A DNA stretch of 64,000 nucleotides. Source: Martinezella multihospitum (GTDB taxonomy: Bacteria > Pseudomonadota > Alphaproteobacteria > Rhizobiales > Rhizobiaceae). The notes beneath the pieces are model-generated. The model saw nothing but the letters and a program-made list of their open reading frames with translations, was not told where the DNA came from and made no database searches. The stretch covers positions 1 through 64,000 of the forward strand of contig NZ_FMAG01000007.1 of the NCBI RefSeq assembly GCF_900094585.1. The letters run 5' to 3'. The translations under genes were made by a program, and so were the position numbers. Position 1 is the stretch's first letter, and every line of letters begins with the position of its first letter. This document shows positions 25,233 through 33,806 of this stretch, one piece after another.

Positions 25233-26069
25233 GTGGAGATCGCAGTCATCGGAGCCGGCGCCATGGGAAGTGCCATTGGCCGGCGTTTGGTCGAAAACGG
25301 GGCGAGGGTGCTCACCTATCTCGAAGGACGCTCGGCTTCGACTATCGAGCGGGCGAAAGCAGCTGGCATGGAGCCGGTCGGATTGGACGCTATCGCCGCG
25401 TCGCGTCTTATTCTTTCCATCGTTCCGCCCTCTGAGGCGATTGCCGTCGCTGAGCAGATTGCTGGCGAGATGCGGCGCAGCGGAAGCAAGGCAACATATA
25501 TGGATTGCAATGCGATCTCGCCGAAGACCATGGCGGAGGTTGCGGCGATCTTCGGCGGCGATTGCGGCGCGGTTCTGGATGGCTCGATTATCGGCGGTCC
25601 GCCGAAGCCTGGCCAGAAGGGGCCGAAGCTCTATGTAAGCGACGATGCGGCCAACGACAGCGGCGTACTTGTCGAGTACGGACTTCAGGTCCGCCGCATC
25701 GATGGAGCGATCGGCGCGGCCTCGGCACTGAAGATGTGCTACGCCGGCATCAACAAGGGCGTGACGGGCCTCGGCACCGCCATGCTGCTTGCCGCGATCC
25801 GTTCGGGCGCCGATGTTGCCCTGAAACGCGAACTTCAGGAAAGCCTGCCGGACCTTGATGCGAAATTCGTCCACGGCATTCCGGACATGTATCCGAAAGC
25901 CTATCGCTGGGTCGCGGAGATGGAGGAGATTTCCGAGTTCCTCGGCGAGGGTGATCCAGCCGCCTTGATCTTCAAAGGCATGGCTGGGCTCTATCGGAAG
26001 ATGGCGAGGGATCGTGAAGAGGGAGGCATTTTGGCCGGTCAGCTCGATAAATTGAACAGCGGCGCCTGA
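25233..26069 (+). CDS. NAD(P)-dependent oxidoreductase, 6-phosphogluconate/3-hydroxyisobutyrate dehydrogenase superfamily with DUF1932 domain
   Basis: This enzyme of about 278 aa has an N-terminal Rossmann domain with the dinucleotide motif GAGAMGSAIGRRL, and a C-terminal DUF1932-like helical domain (SALKMCYAGINKGVTGLGTAML). I prefer GTG 25233 because the AAGGAG site at 25220-25225 is well spaced for it; TTG 25227 is also in frame. The family dehydrogenates beta-hydroxy acids, but the substrate here is unknown. It follows the XRE-cupin regulator at about 100 bp and may be under its control. Confidence 0.8.
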   Translation: MEIAVIGAGAMGSAIGRRLVENGARVLTYLEGRSASTIERAKAAGMEPVGLDAIAASRLILSIVPPSEAIAVAEQIAGEMRRSGSKATYMDCNAISPKTMAEVAAIFGGDCGAVLDGSIIGGPPKPGQKGPKLYVSDDAANDSGVLVEYGLQVRRIDGAIGAASALKMCYAGINKGVTGLGTAMLLAAIRSGADVALKRELQESLPDLDAKFVHGIPDMYPKAYRWVAEMEEISEFLGEGDPAALIFKGMAGLYRKMARDREEGGILAGQLDKLNSGA

Positions 26070-26174
26070 TACTAGGCCGTGACAGGTGCGTTCTATCTGC
26101 CGTTGCGGCCATCATGATGTAAAGTCGCCGGACCGACTCGCATTGGCGTCGGTGAGGCAGACTGAGGGAGACGT

Positions 26175-26693
26175 ATGACCCAGCCGATCAAAACCATCGT
26201 CGTTGCCGTATCGCGCAACGGCATCATTGGGCGCGAGGGCGATATGCCCTGGCGGCTGTCGTCCGATCTCAAGCGCTTCAAGGCGATGACGCTCGGCAAA
26301 CCCGTGATCATGGGGCGGAAGACCTTCCAGTCGATCGGCAGGCCCTTGCCTGGCCGGCCCAATGTCATCATCACCCGTGACGCCGATTTTTCGGCGGAAG
26401 GGGTTGTCGTTGCGCATTCGCTCGACGAAGCGATCGAGGCCGCATCCCGTTTGGCCAAAGAGAGCAATGCGGACGAGATCTGCATTCTCGGCGGCGGCGA
26501 AATCTATCGGCAGGCGATCGGTCTGGCTGACCGGCTGCTGGTGACCCATGTGGAAGCGGATGTGGAGGGCGATACCCCCTTTCCGAAGATCGATCCCGGC
26601 ATCTGGCAAGCCGATGGCGAGCTTGCCGTACCGGCCGGAGAAAAGGACACTTATCCGACGCGTTTCGTTCGCTATTTCAGGCGAAAAGCATAA
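26175..26693 (+). CDS. folA: Dihydrofolate reductase
   Basis: This enzyme reduces dihydrofolate to tetrahydrofolate with NADPH, regenerating the folate oxidised by thymidylate synthase. At 172 aa it is a standard length. The start MTQPIKTIVVAVSRNGIIG contains the substrate-binding strand and the Met20-type loop (GREGDMPWRLSSDLKRFK, with the active-site acid). KPVIMGRKTFQSIGRPLPGRPNVIITR is the NADPH-binding signature, and ILGGGEIYRQAI the second glycine motif. Its spacing from thyA suggests separate transcription. Confidence 0.95.
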   Translation: MTQPIKTIVVAVSRNGIIGREGDMPWRLSSDLKRFKAMTLGKPVIMGRKTFQSIGRPLPGRPNVIITRDADFSAEGVVVAHSLDEAIEAASRLAKESNADEICILGGGEIYRQAIGLADRLLVTHVEADVEGDTPFPKIDPGIWQADGELAVPAGEKDTYPTRFVRYFRRKA

Positions 26694-26870
26694 AAGCAGC
26701 CCCCAAAAAGCAAATATTTTCCAACGAATCCGACGAACTTCCTGAAGTCGCGTTGAAAGCAGGTGCTTCGATACCTATAACGGGAAACAATCGCTGCCAC
26801 CCGCGGATTTCGAGCTAAGAAATCCGTGGATGCGGCGCGATGCTGGGAGTCAACAAACAAAGAGGTTTTG
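26694..26870. promoter_or_regulatory. Region upstream of hflK
   Basis: This 177-bp noncoding region lies between folA and hflK and should contain the hflKC promoter. I see no clear hairpin terminator for folA and no operator palindrome. Confidence 0.35.
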
Positions 26871-27998
26871 ATGCCTTGGAGCAATCAGAATGGCGGCGGC
26901 GGTGGCCCATGGGGCGGCGGTGGCGGCGGTGGAAATAATCAGGGACCTTGGGGGCAAGGACCGAACCGGCCGCGGGGAAGCGGCAACGGAGGGCCTCCGG
27001 ATCTCGAGGATATTATTCGCCGCGGCCAGGACCGGTTGAAAGGTTTCGTGCCCGGTGGCTTCAACGCAGGCGTCGTTCTCATCATCATCGCAGTGATCGC
27101 CGTTTTCTGGCTGATCCAGTGCATTTATACCGTGCAGCCAGACGAGCGAGGCGTTGAACTGCGCTTTGGCAAGCCGCGCGAGGAAGTCTCGATGCCAGGC
27201 CTGCATTTCCATTTCTGGCCTATGGATCGTGTCGAATTCGTCAAGGTTACCGAGCAGCAGCGCAATATCGGCGGCCGCTCCTCGGCCGGCTCGACGGCGG
27301 GGCTGATGCTGACGGGCGATCAGAATATCGTCAATGTGCAGTTCTCGGTTCTCTATACCGTGACCAATCCACAATCCTATCTTTTCAACCTCGAAACGCC
27401 GGATGAAACGCTGCAGCAGGTCGCCGAAAGCGCTATGCGCGAGGTCGTCGGCCGCCGTCCGGCCCAGGATATTTATCGCGACAAGCGTCAGGAAATCGCG
27501 ACCGAGGTCAGAAACATCATCCAGGACACGATCGATCGTTACTCTACCGGCATTTCCATCAATGCCGTGCCGATCGAGGATGTCTCGCCGCCGCGCGAAG
27601 TGGCGGATGCGTTCGACGAAGTGCAGCGCGCCGAGCAGAACGAAGACCAGCAGGTGGAAGAGGCCAATCAGTATGCCAACCAGCAGCTCGGTCAGGCCCG
27701 CGGTCGCGCCGCGCAGATTCGTGAAGAAGCGGCTGCCTACAAGGACCGCATCGTGAAGGAAGCTCAGGGTGAGGCCCAGCGCTTCGTCTCGATCTACAAC
27801 GAATATGTCAAGGCACCGGAAGTAACCCGCAAGCGGTTGTTCCTCGAGACCATGGAGTCCGTCATCGGTAATTCCAACAGCATCATCATCGACGACAAGC
27901 AGGGCGTCGTGCCTTACCTGCCGCTCAACGAAATCGGCAAGCAATCCACGACACAGCCGGGCAGGCCCGGTGCTGCAACTCAGCCGGAGGCCAAATAA
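26871..27998 (+). CDS. hflK: HflK, modulator of FtsH protease
   Basis: HflK forms, with HflC, a large membrane complex around FtsH and restrains its proteolysis. This 375-aa protein has a glycine-rich N-terminus (NQNGGGGGPWGGGGGGG, about residues 4-20), one transmembrane helix (about 63-84, VVLIIIAVIAVFWLIQCIY) and the SPFH/band 7 domain starting PDERGVELRFGKPREEVSMPG. I chose ATG 26871 because the N-terminal residues of the longer frame are unlike the family. Its stop overlaps the hflC start by one base. Confidence 0.95.
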   Translation: MPWSNQNGGGGGPWGGGGGGGNNQGPWGQGPNRPRGSGNGGPPDLEDIIRRGQDRLKGFVPGGFNAGVVLIIIAVIAVFWLIQCIYTVQPDERGVELRFGKPREEVSMPGLHFHFWPMDRVEFVKVTEQQRNIGGRSSAGSTAGLMLTGDQNIVNVQFSVLYTVTNPQSYLFNLETPDETLQQVAESAMREVVGRRPAQDIYRDKRQEIATEVRNIIQDTIDRYSTGISINAVPIEDVSPPREVADAFDEVQRAEQNEDQQVEEANQYANQQLGQARGRAAQIREEAAAYKDRIVKEAQGEAQRFVSIYNEYVKAPEVTRKRLFLETMESVIGNSNSIIIDDKQGVVPYLPLNEIGKQSTTQPGRPGAATQPEAK

Positions 27999-28942
27999 TG
28001 ACGTCCAGCCGTTTGCCAGCCATTCTCATCGCGCTCGCGGTAGTGCTGCTGCTCATCTATTCGTCGGTGTTCGTGGTCAATGCCAAGGAGCAGGCGATCG
28101 TCCTGCGCTTCGGCCAGATCCGTGCGGTCAAGACCGAGCCGGGCCTCTACTTCAAGTTGCCGTTCGCCTTCATGGATGCCGATCGCGTCCAGTACATTCA
28201 GCGGCAGGAACTTCGCTTCGATCTGGACAATATCCGCGTCCAGGTTTCCGGCGGCAAGTTCTATGAGGTGGATGCCTTCGTGGTTTATAAGATCATGGAT
28301 GCGCGCAAGTTCCGCGAGACGGTATCGGGTGATCGCGACGCAGCGGAATCGCGTCTGAGAACCCGCCTCGATGCTGCTCTTCGCCGTGTCTACGGTCTGC
28401 GCAACTTCGAAGCCGCGCTTTCCAACGAACGTGCATCGATGATGACCGAAGTGCGCGACGATCTGCATCGCGATGCCGAGACCCTCGGTCTCAACATCGA
28501 GGATGTCCGCATCCGCCGCACCGACCTGACCCAGGAAGTGTCGCAGCAGACTTACGACCGTATGAAGGCCGAGCGTCTGGCGGAAGCCGAGCTGATCCGC
28601 GCTCGCGGTAACGAAGAAGGCCAACGCCGCCGCGCCGTCGCCGATCGTCAGGTCGTCGAAATCGTTGCCGATGCACAGAAGGATTCGGAAGTACTGCGCG
28701 GTGAGGGCGAAGCCGAACGCAACGGTATCTTCGCAGATGCCTCAAGCCGCGATCCGAAGTTCTATGAGTTCTATCGCTCGATGGCCGCCTACAACAAGGC
28801 ACTGGCTGCGGGTACGGGCAGCAAGACGCTCGTGCTGCCGCCGAACAAGTCGGATTTCTTCAAATATTTCGACAGCCCGACGGGTTCGACGCCCAATTCC
28901 GGGGCGCCGGCGTCTGCCAATCCGGCGCCATCGGCCAATTGA
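27998..28942 (+). CDS. hflC: HflC, modulator of FtsH protease
   Basis: HflC is the HflK partner. This 314-aa protein has an N-terminal signal anchor (residues 6-28, PAILIALAVVLLLIYSSVFVV), then the band 7 domain (AIVLRFGQIRAVKTEPGLYFKLPF) and a helical region (RAERL..ADR) before the C-terminus. Start and HflK stop share a base (TAATG), a sign of translational coupling. The last 30 residues are Ser/Ala/Pro-rich, as often seen. A terminator hairpin follows, so hflKC can be transcribed apart from degP. Confidence 0.94.
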   Translation: MTSSRLPAILIALAVVLLLIYSSVFVVNAKEQAIVLRFGQIRAVKTEPGLYFKLPFAFMDADRVQYIQRQELRFDLDNIRVQVSGGKFYEVDAFVVYKIMDARKFRETVSGDRDAAESRLRTRLDAALRRVYGLRNFEAALSNERASMMTEVRDDLHRDAETLGLNIEDVRIRRTDLTQEVSQQTYDRMKAERLAEAELIRARGNEEGQRRRAVADRQVVEIVADAQKDSEVLRGEGEAERNGIFADASSRDPKFYEFYRSMAAYNKALAAGTGSKTLVLPPNKSDFFKYFDSPTGSTPNSGAPASANPAPSAN

Positions 28943-28964
28943 GGCGTCAAATCAAGGAACGGAA

Positions 28965-28989
28965 GGGCTGCCTCGGGGCGGCCCTTTTT
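28965..28989 (+). terminator. Intrinsic terminator after hflC
   Basis: The 8-bp stem GGGCTGCC/GGCGGCCC has a TCGG loop, contains one G-U pair and is followed by five T bases. Confidence 0.8.
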
Positions 28990-29134
28990 CTTTATGGCGG
29001 ATTGCATCGCCTTGCCATGCCCGCTTCGGCAGTGAGGAGGTCCGGGGATTTCGCAAAAAGGTGATTTCACGCTTCATCATTCCGCCTTATGTTGATGCTT
29101 ATACAAGTTTTCCCTTTCTCGATGAGGATGCCTG

Positions 29135-30844
29135 ATGGCTTCGACCAATCGCCTGTCTTTCAGCCGTTCGTTTGCCTTGCTCGCGAGCATCGCGCTGATT
29201 GCCGGCCCCGTTGTGGGCGCTGCCGAACAGGCGCATGCGCAGGCTCAGAATAGCGGTGCTGCCGCGGGTGCTCAGGTGCCGGCCACCACCAATCAGACAT
29301 CGCCGGCAGCAATGCCCACGGTCACCATGAACCCGGCAATGGGTGCTGGGCCGGCTTCGGTTGCCGATCTAGCCTCCGGATTGCTCGATGCGGTCGTCAA
29401 CATTTCCACATCGCAGAAGGTCAAGGATGAGGGGAATGGGCCGGCAAGCCCGAAGGTGCCGGATAACTCGCCCTATCAGGATGAATTCAACGATTTCTTC
29501 AACAACAAGAAAGACGACGACAGCAATCGCAAGGTGAGCTCGCTCGGCTCCGGCTTCGTCATCGATCCGTCAGGCTATATTGTCACCAACAATCACGTCA
29601 TCGAAGGCGCTGATGACATCGAGGTGATCTTTCCGAACGGCACGAAGCTAAAGGCCAAGCTGATCGGAACTGATACGAAGACCGATCTTTCGGTCCTGAA
29701 GGTCGAGCCGAAACATCCGCTGACATCAGTCAAATTCGGCGATTCCTCGAAGATGCGGATCGGCGATTGGGTGATGGCGATCGGCAACCCCTTCGGCCTC
29801 GGTGGCTCGGTGACCATCGGTATCGTCTCGGCGCGGGGCCGCAATATCAATGCTGGCCCTTATGATAATTTCATCCAGACGGATGCGGCGATCAACAAGG
29901 GCAATTCCGGCGGTCCGCTCTTCAACATGAAGGGTGAGGTCATCGGCATCAACACGGCCATCATCTCTCCGAGTGGCGGCTCGATCGGTATCGGCTTTGC
30001 CGTGCCGTCCGAACTGGCTGAAGGCGTCGTCAATCAGCTCCGGGACTTTGGCGAGACGCGCCGCGGCTGGCTCGGTGTGCGCATTCAGCCTGTCACGGAC
30101 GATGTCGCCAATAGCCTGGGTCTTTCGGAAGCCAAGGGGGCGCTTGTGGCCGGCGTCATCAAGGGCGGCCCTGTCGATAACGGCTCGATCAAGGCGGGCG
30201 ATGTTATCCTCAAATTCGACGGCAAGGATGTGGACGAGATGCGCGATCTGCCGCGTGTCGTCGCGGAAAGCCCCGTCGGCAAGGAAGTCGACGTCGTCAT
30301 CTATCGCGACGGCAAGCAGCAAACCGTCAAGGTGACGCTCGGCCGCCTGGAGGACAGCGATCAGGTGGCAGCGGCAAGCACCGACAAGAACAAGAAGCCG
30401 CAGCTTGCGCCTGATGATAAGGGCAACAGCGATGGCGTCATCAATCCCGACCAGGGAGACGATGGCGACGATGACGGCATGGATGGGCAGGATCAGGGCG
30501 GCGATCCGCAGCAATCGCCGCAGGCTCAGCCGCCAGTTCAGGCAACCTCGAATATTCTCGGAATGAAGCTCTCGACGCTGACGGCTGAAAATCGCAAGAG
30601 CTTCGGCATTGCTGACAGCGTCGATGGCGTGGTCATCACCGAAGTGGCTCCAGGCTCGGCAGCTGCGGAAAAAGGGCTGAAGCCCGGCGACGTCATCGTT
30701 GAGGTTGCACAGGAATTCGTCCAGACCCCGAGCGCCGCCTCGGACAAGGTGGCATCGCTGAAGCGTGAAGGACGCCGCAACGCGCAGATGATGATCGCAT
30801 CTCCAAGCGGTGACTTGCGTTTCATCGCCGTCGCGCTGGAGTAG
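29135..30844 (+). CDS. degP: Do-type periplasmic serine protease (DegP/MucD-like)
   Basis: This HtrA-family protease degrades misfolded envelope proteins. A signal peptide covers about residues 1-35 (cleavage near AEQAHAQAQ). The catalytic triad is His154 (NNHVIEG), Asp184 (KTDLSVLKV) and Ser258 (NKGNSGGPLF). Two PDZ domains follow (about 310-405 and 480-565). Between them lies a long Asp/Gly/Gln-rich linker (about 412-465). At 569 aa it is longer than E. coli DegP (474 aa) because of this linker and an extended N-terminal stretch. Following hflKC, it makes an envelope quality-control cluster, but a terminator separates them. Confidence 0.95.
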   Translation: MASTNRLSFSRSFALLASIALIAGPVVGAAEQAHAQAQNSGAAAGAQVPATTNQTSPAAMPTVTMNPAMGAGPASVADLASGLLDAVVNISTSQKVKDEGNGPASPKVPDNSPYQDEFNDFFNNKKDDDSNRKVSSLGSGFVIDPSGYIVTNNHVIEGADDIEVIFPNGTKLKAKLIGTDTKTDLSVLKVEPKHPLTSVKFGDSSKMRIGDWVMAIGNPFGLGGSVTIGIVSARGRNINAGPYDNFIQTDAAINKGNSGGPLFNMKGEVIGINTAIISPSGGSIGIGFAVPSELAEGVVNQLRDFGETRRGWLGVRIQPVTDDVANSLGLSEAKGALVAGVIKGGPVDNGSIKAGDVILKFDGKDVDEMRDLPRVVAESPVGKEVDVVIYRDGKQQTVKVTLGRLEDSDQVAAASTDKNKKPQLAPDDKGNSDGVINPDQGDDGDDDGMDGQDQGGDPQQSPQAQPPVQATSNILGMKLSTLTAENRKSFGIADSVDGVVITEVAPGSAAAEKGLKPGDVIVEVAQEFVQTPSAASDKVASLKREGRRNAQMMIASPSGDLRFIAVALE

Positions 30845-30847
30845 AAT

Positions 30848-31426
30848 TCAGCTCTCAATGTGTCTTGCGTGCTGCGCCCGCCATTCGGCGGCGCGCAGCC
30901 GATAGACGACGTGCCGCTTCAGATGCGGATGCGTCTCCGGAATTTGTGGATGGTCGAAATCGCACGCCGGATCGGGTTGCATGCCGATCCTGCGCATCAC
31001 CGCCAGGACGCGCCTGTTATCATGCACGGCGACGGACAGGATTTCTTCGAGGTTCAGGACGGTGAAAGCATGACGCACAAGAGCCATGCCGGCTTCGGTT
31101 GCGTAGCCCTTGCCCCAATGAAGTGCTGATATCCGCCAGCCGATTTCCACGGCATCTCTGGGCAGAGGAGGATCAAGCCGCACTCTGGACAATCCCGAGA
31201 AGCCGATGGCCTCGCCGCTATGTTTCAAGACTAGGACCAGAAACTCGAAGCCGGGTTCGGAGATGACGTTCCGGATCATGGCGAAGATGGTGTCGGCATC
31301 CTCGCGGCTGCGGCTGAAGGGAAAGAATTCAAGTACGGCGGGATCGGAGCTCAGCTCATAAAACAGCTCGCGATCCTCTGGCAGGCATGGCCGCAGGATC
31401 AGCCGAGATGTTTCGAGTGTCGTCAT
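30848..31426 (-). CDS. GNAT N-acetyltransferase, RimJ/RimL-type (tandem copy 1)
   Basis: This 192-aa acetyltransferase of the Acetyltransf_3 (RimJ/RimL) family has the start motif ETSRLILRPCLPEDRELFYEL and the acetyl-CoA-binding region EIGWRISALHWGKGYATEAG. The ATG at 31426 is used. It overlaps the next gene by 4 bp and is clearly a paralogue of it: both share EFFPF, SGEAIG, EIGWR, HWGKG, FDHP and the ending RHVxYRLxAAEWR. The pair therefore looks like a tandem duplication. Substrate is unknown; such enzymes often modify amino acids, antibiotics or protein N-termini. Its 3' end abuts that of degP, 3 bp away. Confidence 0.88.
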   Translation of the reverse strand: MTTLETSRLILRPCLPEDRELFYELSSDPAVLEFFPFSRSREDADTIFAMIRNVISEPGFEFLVLVLKHSGEAIGFSGLSRVRLDPPLPRDAVEIGWRISALHWGKGYATEAGMALVRHAFTVLNLEEILSVAVHDNRRVLAVMRRIGMQPDPACDFDHPQIPETHPHLKRHVVYRLRAAEWRAQHARHIES

Positions 31427-31986
31427 CGCCCGGAGCGCCACTCGGCCGCGGTCAGCCGGTAGAGGACGTGACGCTGCAGATGAGGATGAGTGTCTGGCAC
31501 ATTGGGGTGATCGAAATCGCCGTCTTCGACGCGGTGCATACCGATCCGCTCCATCACGGCGGTCGATCTGACATTGTTATGCACGGCGAAGGAAACGATT
31601 GGATCCAGATCGAGCTTGTCGAAGCCGTGAGCAAGAAGCGCTCGCGCGGCTTCGCTGACCAATCCCTTGCCCCAGTGCCGCGCCACCAGCCGCCAGCCGA
31701 TCTCGATCGTTCCGACCGGGACGAACGGCTCAAGGTGATCCGTCCGCATCAGCCCGCAATAACCGATTGCCTCGCCGCTTTCCTTCAGCTCCAGCACGTA
31801 TAGGCCAAGCCCGGTTTCCGTAATCATCGACTGAACGCGATCGAAGAAGGCATCTGCTTCCGCCCGATTGCGGCGAAACGGAAAGAACTCCATGACAGTC
31901 TCGTCGGAGTTGATCTCATAGGCCAGATCGCGATCCGCCTCGCGCCAGTTGCGGATGATGAGGCGGTCGGTTTCGGTGATGATCAT
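31423..31986 (-). CDS. GNAT N-acetyltransferase, RimJ/RimL-type (tandem copy 2)
   Basis: This 187-aa acetyltransferase is the upstream member of the tandem pair. The N-terminal TDRLIIRNWREADRDLAYEI and acetyl-CoA motif EIGWRLVARHWGKGLVSEAARALL place it in the Acetyltransf_3 family. Its stop overlaps the start of the other copy by 4 bp, indicating one transcript. The serB gene ends 25 bp away on the same strand and could be part of the same leftward run, but no functional link is evident. Confidence 0.88.
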   Translation of the reverse strand: MIITETDRLIIRNWREADRDLAYEINSDETVMEFFPFRRNRAEADAFFDRVQSMITETGLGLYVLELKESGEAIGYCGLMRTDHLEPFVPVGTIEIGWRLVARHWGKGLVSEAARALLAHGFDKLDLDPIVSFAVHNNVRSTAVMERIGMHRVEDGDFDHPNVPDTHPHLQRHVLYRLTAAEWRSGR

Positions 31987-32011
31987 CTGCGGCCCCTGAT
32001 TTCAGCGCTCT

Positions 32012-32902
32012 CTATGGTTTGACGAAGTCCGTCTTGCGATAGCCCTGGATATAGAGCAGGGCAGTCAGATCCCCGTGATCGATGCGCATCCTTGCCTGCG
32101 CGGAGACGGTCGGTTTGGCGTGGAGCGCGACGCCCGCACCGGCAAGCTGCAACATGCCGAGGTCATTGGCACCGTCGCCGACAGCCATGACGTCATCGGT
32201 GGAGATACCGAGCTTCTCGGCGATATCGTTCAGTGCGTCTACCTTGGCCTGCTTGCCGAGGATCGGCTCCTCGACGAGGCCAGTCAGGATGCCGTTTTCT
32301 TCCAGCAGGACATTCGCCCGGTTCTCGTCGAAGCCGAGGGTGGCGCCGATCCGGTTGGTGAAGACAGTGAAGCCGCCGGACACAAGGGCGGCGTAATAGC
32401 CCTTCGCCTTCATGGTGGCGATGAGTTCGGGGCCGCCCGGCGTGAGCGTGATGCGCTTGGCGATGACATCGTCGACGACGGAGAGCGGCAATCCCTTCAG
32501 AAGCGCGACTCGCTCGCGCAGGGCCGGCTCGAAGGCGATTTCGCCGTTCATGGCGCGGGCGGTGATATCGGCAACCTTCTCTTTGAGGCCGACCTCGGCG
32601 GCGAGTTCATCGATGCATTCCTGGCCGATCATGGTGGAGTCCATATCGGCGATGAGCAGCTTCTTGCGGCGGGTGTCGGCTTCCTGGATCACCAGATCGA
32701 TCGGCGCGCTGCCGATCACGGCCAGTATATTGGCCTCTGCGGCCTCAACATCGGTGCCATCGCGAAGCACGATATCGCAGGCAATGCCGTCGGCAAGCCA
32801 ATAGAGCCCGGACGCTTTGACAGCATCAGCCGCCTGTTCGGCGATGGCCGGAACGAGAACGGGGTTTGACGGATTGGCAATAAGCGTGGCAACGAAGGCC
32901 AT
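32012..32902 (-). CDS. serB: Phosphoserine phosphatase
   Basis: SerB makes serine from phosphoserine, the last step of the pathway. This 296-aa HAD-superfamily enzyme has motif I LLIADMDSTMIGQECIDELA (catalytic Asp-x-Asp-Ser-Thr), motif II VSGGFTVFTNRIG, motif III with the lysine region, and motif IV VGDGANDLGMLQLAGAGVALHAKP. An ACT-like N-terminal region (about residues 1-75) precedes the catalytic domain. I chose ATG 32902 (MAFVATLIANPSNPV); earlier residues belong to the antisense strand of miaA. It is divergent from miaA, 13 bp apart, so each promoter must overlap the other's 5' end. Confidence 0.94.
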   Translation of the reverse strand: MAFVATLIANPSNPVLVPAIAEQAADAVKASGLYWLADGIACDIVLRDGTDVEAAEANILAVIGSAPIDLVIQEADTRRKKLLIADMDSTMIGQECIDELAAEVGLKEKVADITARAMNGEIAFEPALRERVALLKGLPLSVVDDVIAKRITLTPGGPELIATMKAKGYYAALVSGGFTVFTNRIGATLGFDENRANVLLEENGILTGLVEEPILGKQAKVDALNDIAEKLGISTDDVMAVGDGANDLGMLQLAGAGVALHAKPTVSAQARMRIDHGDLTALLYIQGYRKTDFVKP

Positions 32903-32915
32903 GAGCAGAAACCCT

Positions 32916-33797
32916 ATGAGCAATATCGACGCGATCCTGATAACCGGGCCGACCGCCAGCGGCAAGTCCGCACTGGCGGTAGAATTGGCGCGTTCGCATG
33001 ATGGCGTCGTCATCAATGCAGATAGCATGCAGGTCTACGACACCTTGCGCGTGCTGACCGCGCGGCCTTCCGAGGCGGATATGGAAGGCATTCCGCACCA
33101 TCTTTACGGCCACGTTCCGGCCGGCCAAGCCTATTCGACCGGCATCTGGCTGCGTGAGGCCGGCGCCTTGGTCGAGCGCTTGCGCCTCGAGCGCCGCATG
33201 CCTGTCTTCGTCGGCGGCACCGGGCTTTATTTCAAGGCGCTGACGGGCGGGCTCTCCGACATGCCCGAGATTCCGTCTGATATCCGCAATCGGCTTCGCA
33301 GTCGGTTGCTGACAGAGGGGCCGGAGGCGCTGCATCGTGAGCTTGCGGAACGCGACGCTGCCGTTGCGGAAACTCTGAATCCGCAGGACGGGCAGCGCAT
33401 CGTTCGTGCTCTGGAGGTGGTCGAAGCGACAGGTCGGTCCATTGCCGCTTTTCAGGGCAAGAACGGGCCGATGATCGTCGATCCCGACCATGCACGAAAG
33501 ATCGTCGTTCTACCCGAGCGCGCTATCCTGCACGAACGCATCAACAGCCGTTTCGAGACGATGCTGGCGATGGGAGCGCAAGACGAGGTGCGGGCTCTGC
33601 TGGCATTGGATCTTCCGCCGGAAATGCCCGTCATGAAGGCGATCGGGGTCGCGCAGATCGCCGCGATGCTGAAGGGGGAGATGACGCGTGCCGAGGTCAT
33701 CGAAACCGGATCGGCGGCGACGCGGCAATATGCCAAGCGGCAGATGACCTGGTTCCGTAATCAGATGGATGCGAGCTGGGAACGCTTGAGCCCGTAG
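32916..33797 (+). CDS. miaA: tRNA dimethylallyltransferase
   Basis: MiaA adds the dimethylallyl group to A37 of tRNAs reading UNN codons. At 293 aa it has the P-loop ITGPTASGKSALAVELA, the substrate-binding NADSMQVYDTLRVLTARPS, the DDAVID-type region HHLYGHVPAGQAYS, GGTGLYFKALTGG and the C-terminal RQYAKRQMTWFRNQ that contacts tRNA. I chose ATG 32916 (MSNIDAILITG); an in-frame ATG at 32901 also exists. It is divergent from serB and convergent with the HerA-like gene. Confidence 0.95.
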   Translation: MSNIDAILITGPTASGKSALAVELARSHDGVVINADSMQVYDTLRVLTARPSEADMEGIPHHLYGHVPAGQAYSTGIWLREAGALVERLRLERRMPVFVGGTGLYFKALTGGLSDMPEIPSDIRNRLRSRLLTEGPEALHRELAERDAAVAETLNPQDGQRIVRALEVVEATGRSIAAFQGKNGPMIVDPDHARKIVVLPERAILHERINSRFETMLAMGAQDEVRALLALDLPPEMPVMKAIGVAQIAAMLKGEMTRAEVIETGSAATRQYAKRQMTWFRNQMDASWERLSP

Positions 33798-33806
33798 TTC
33801 GGGGCG

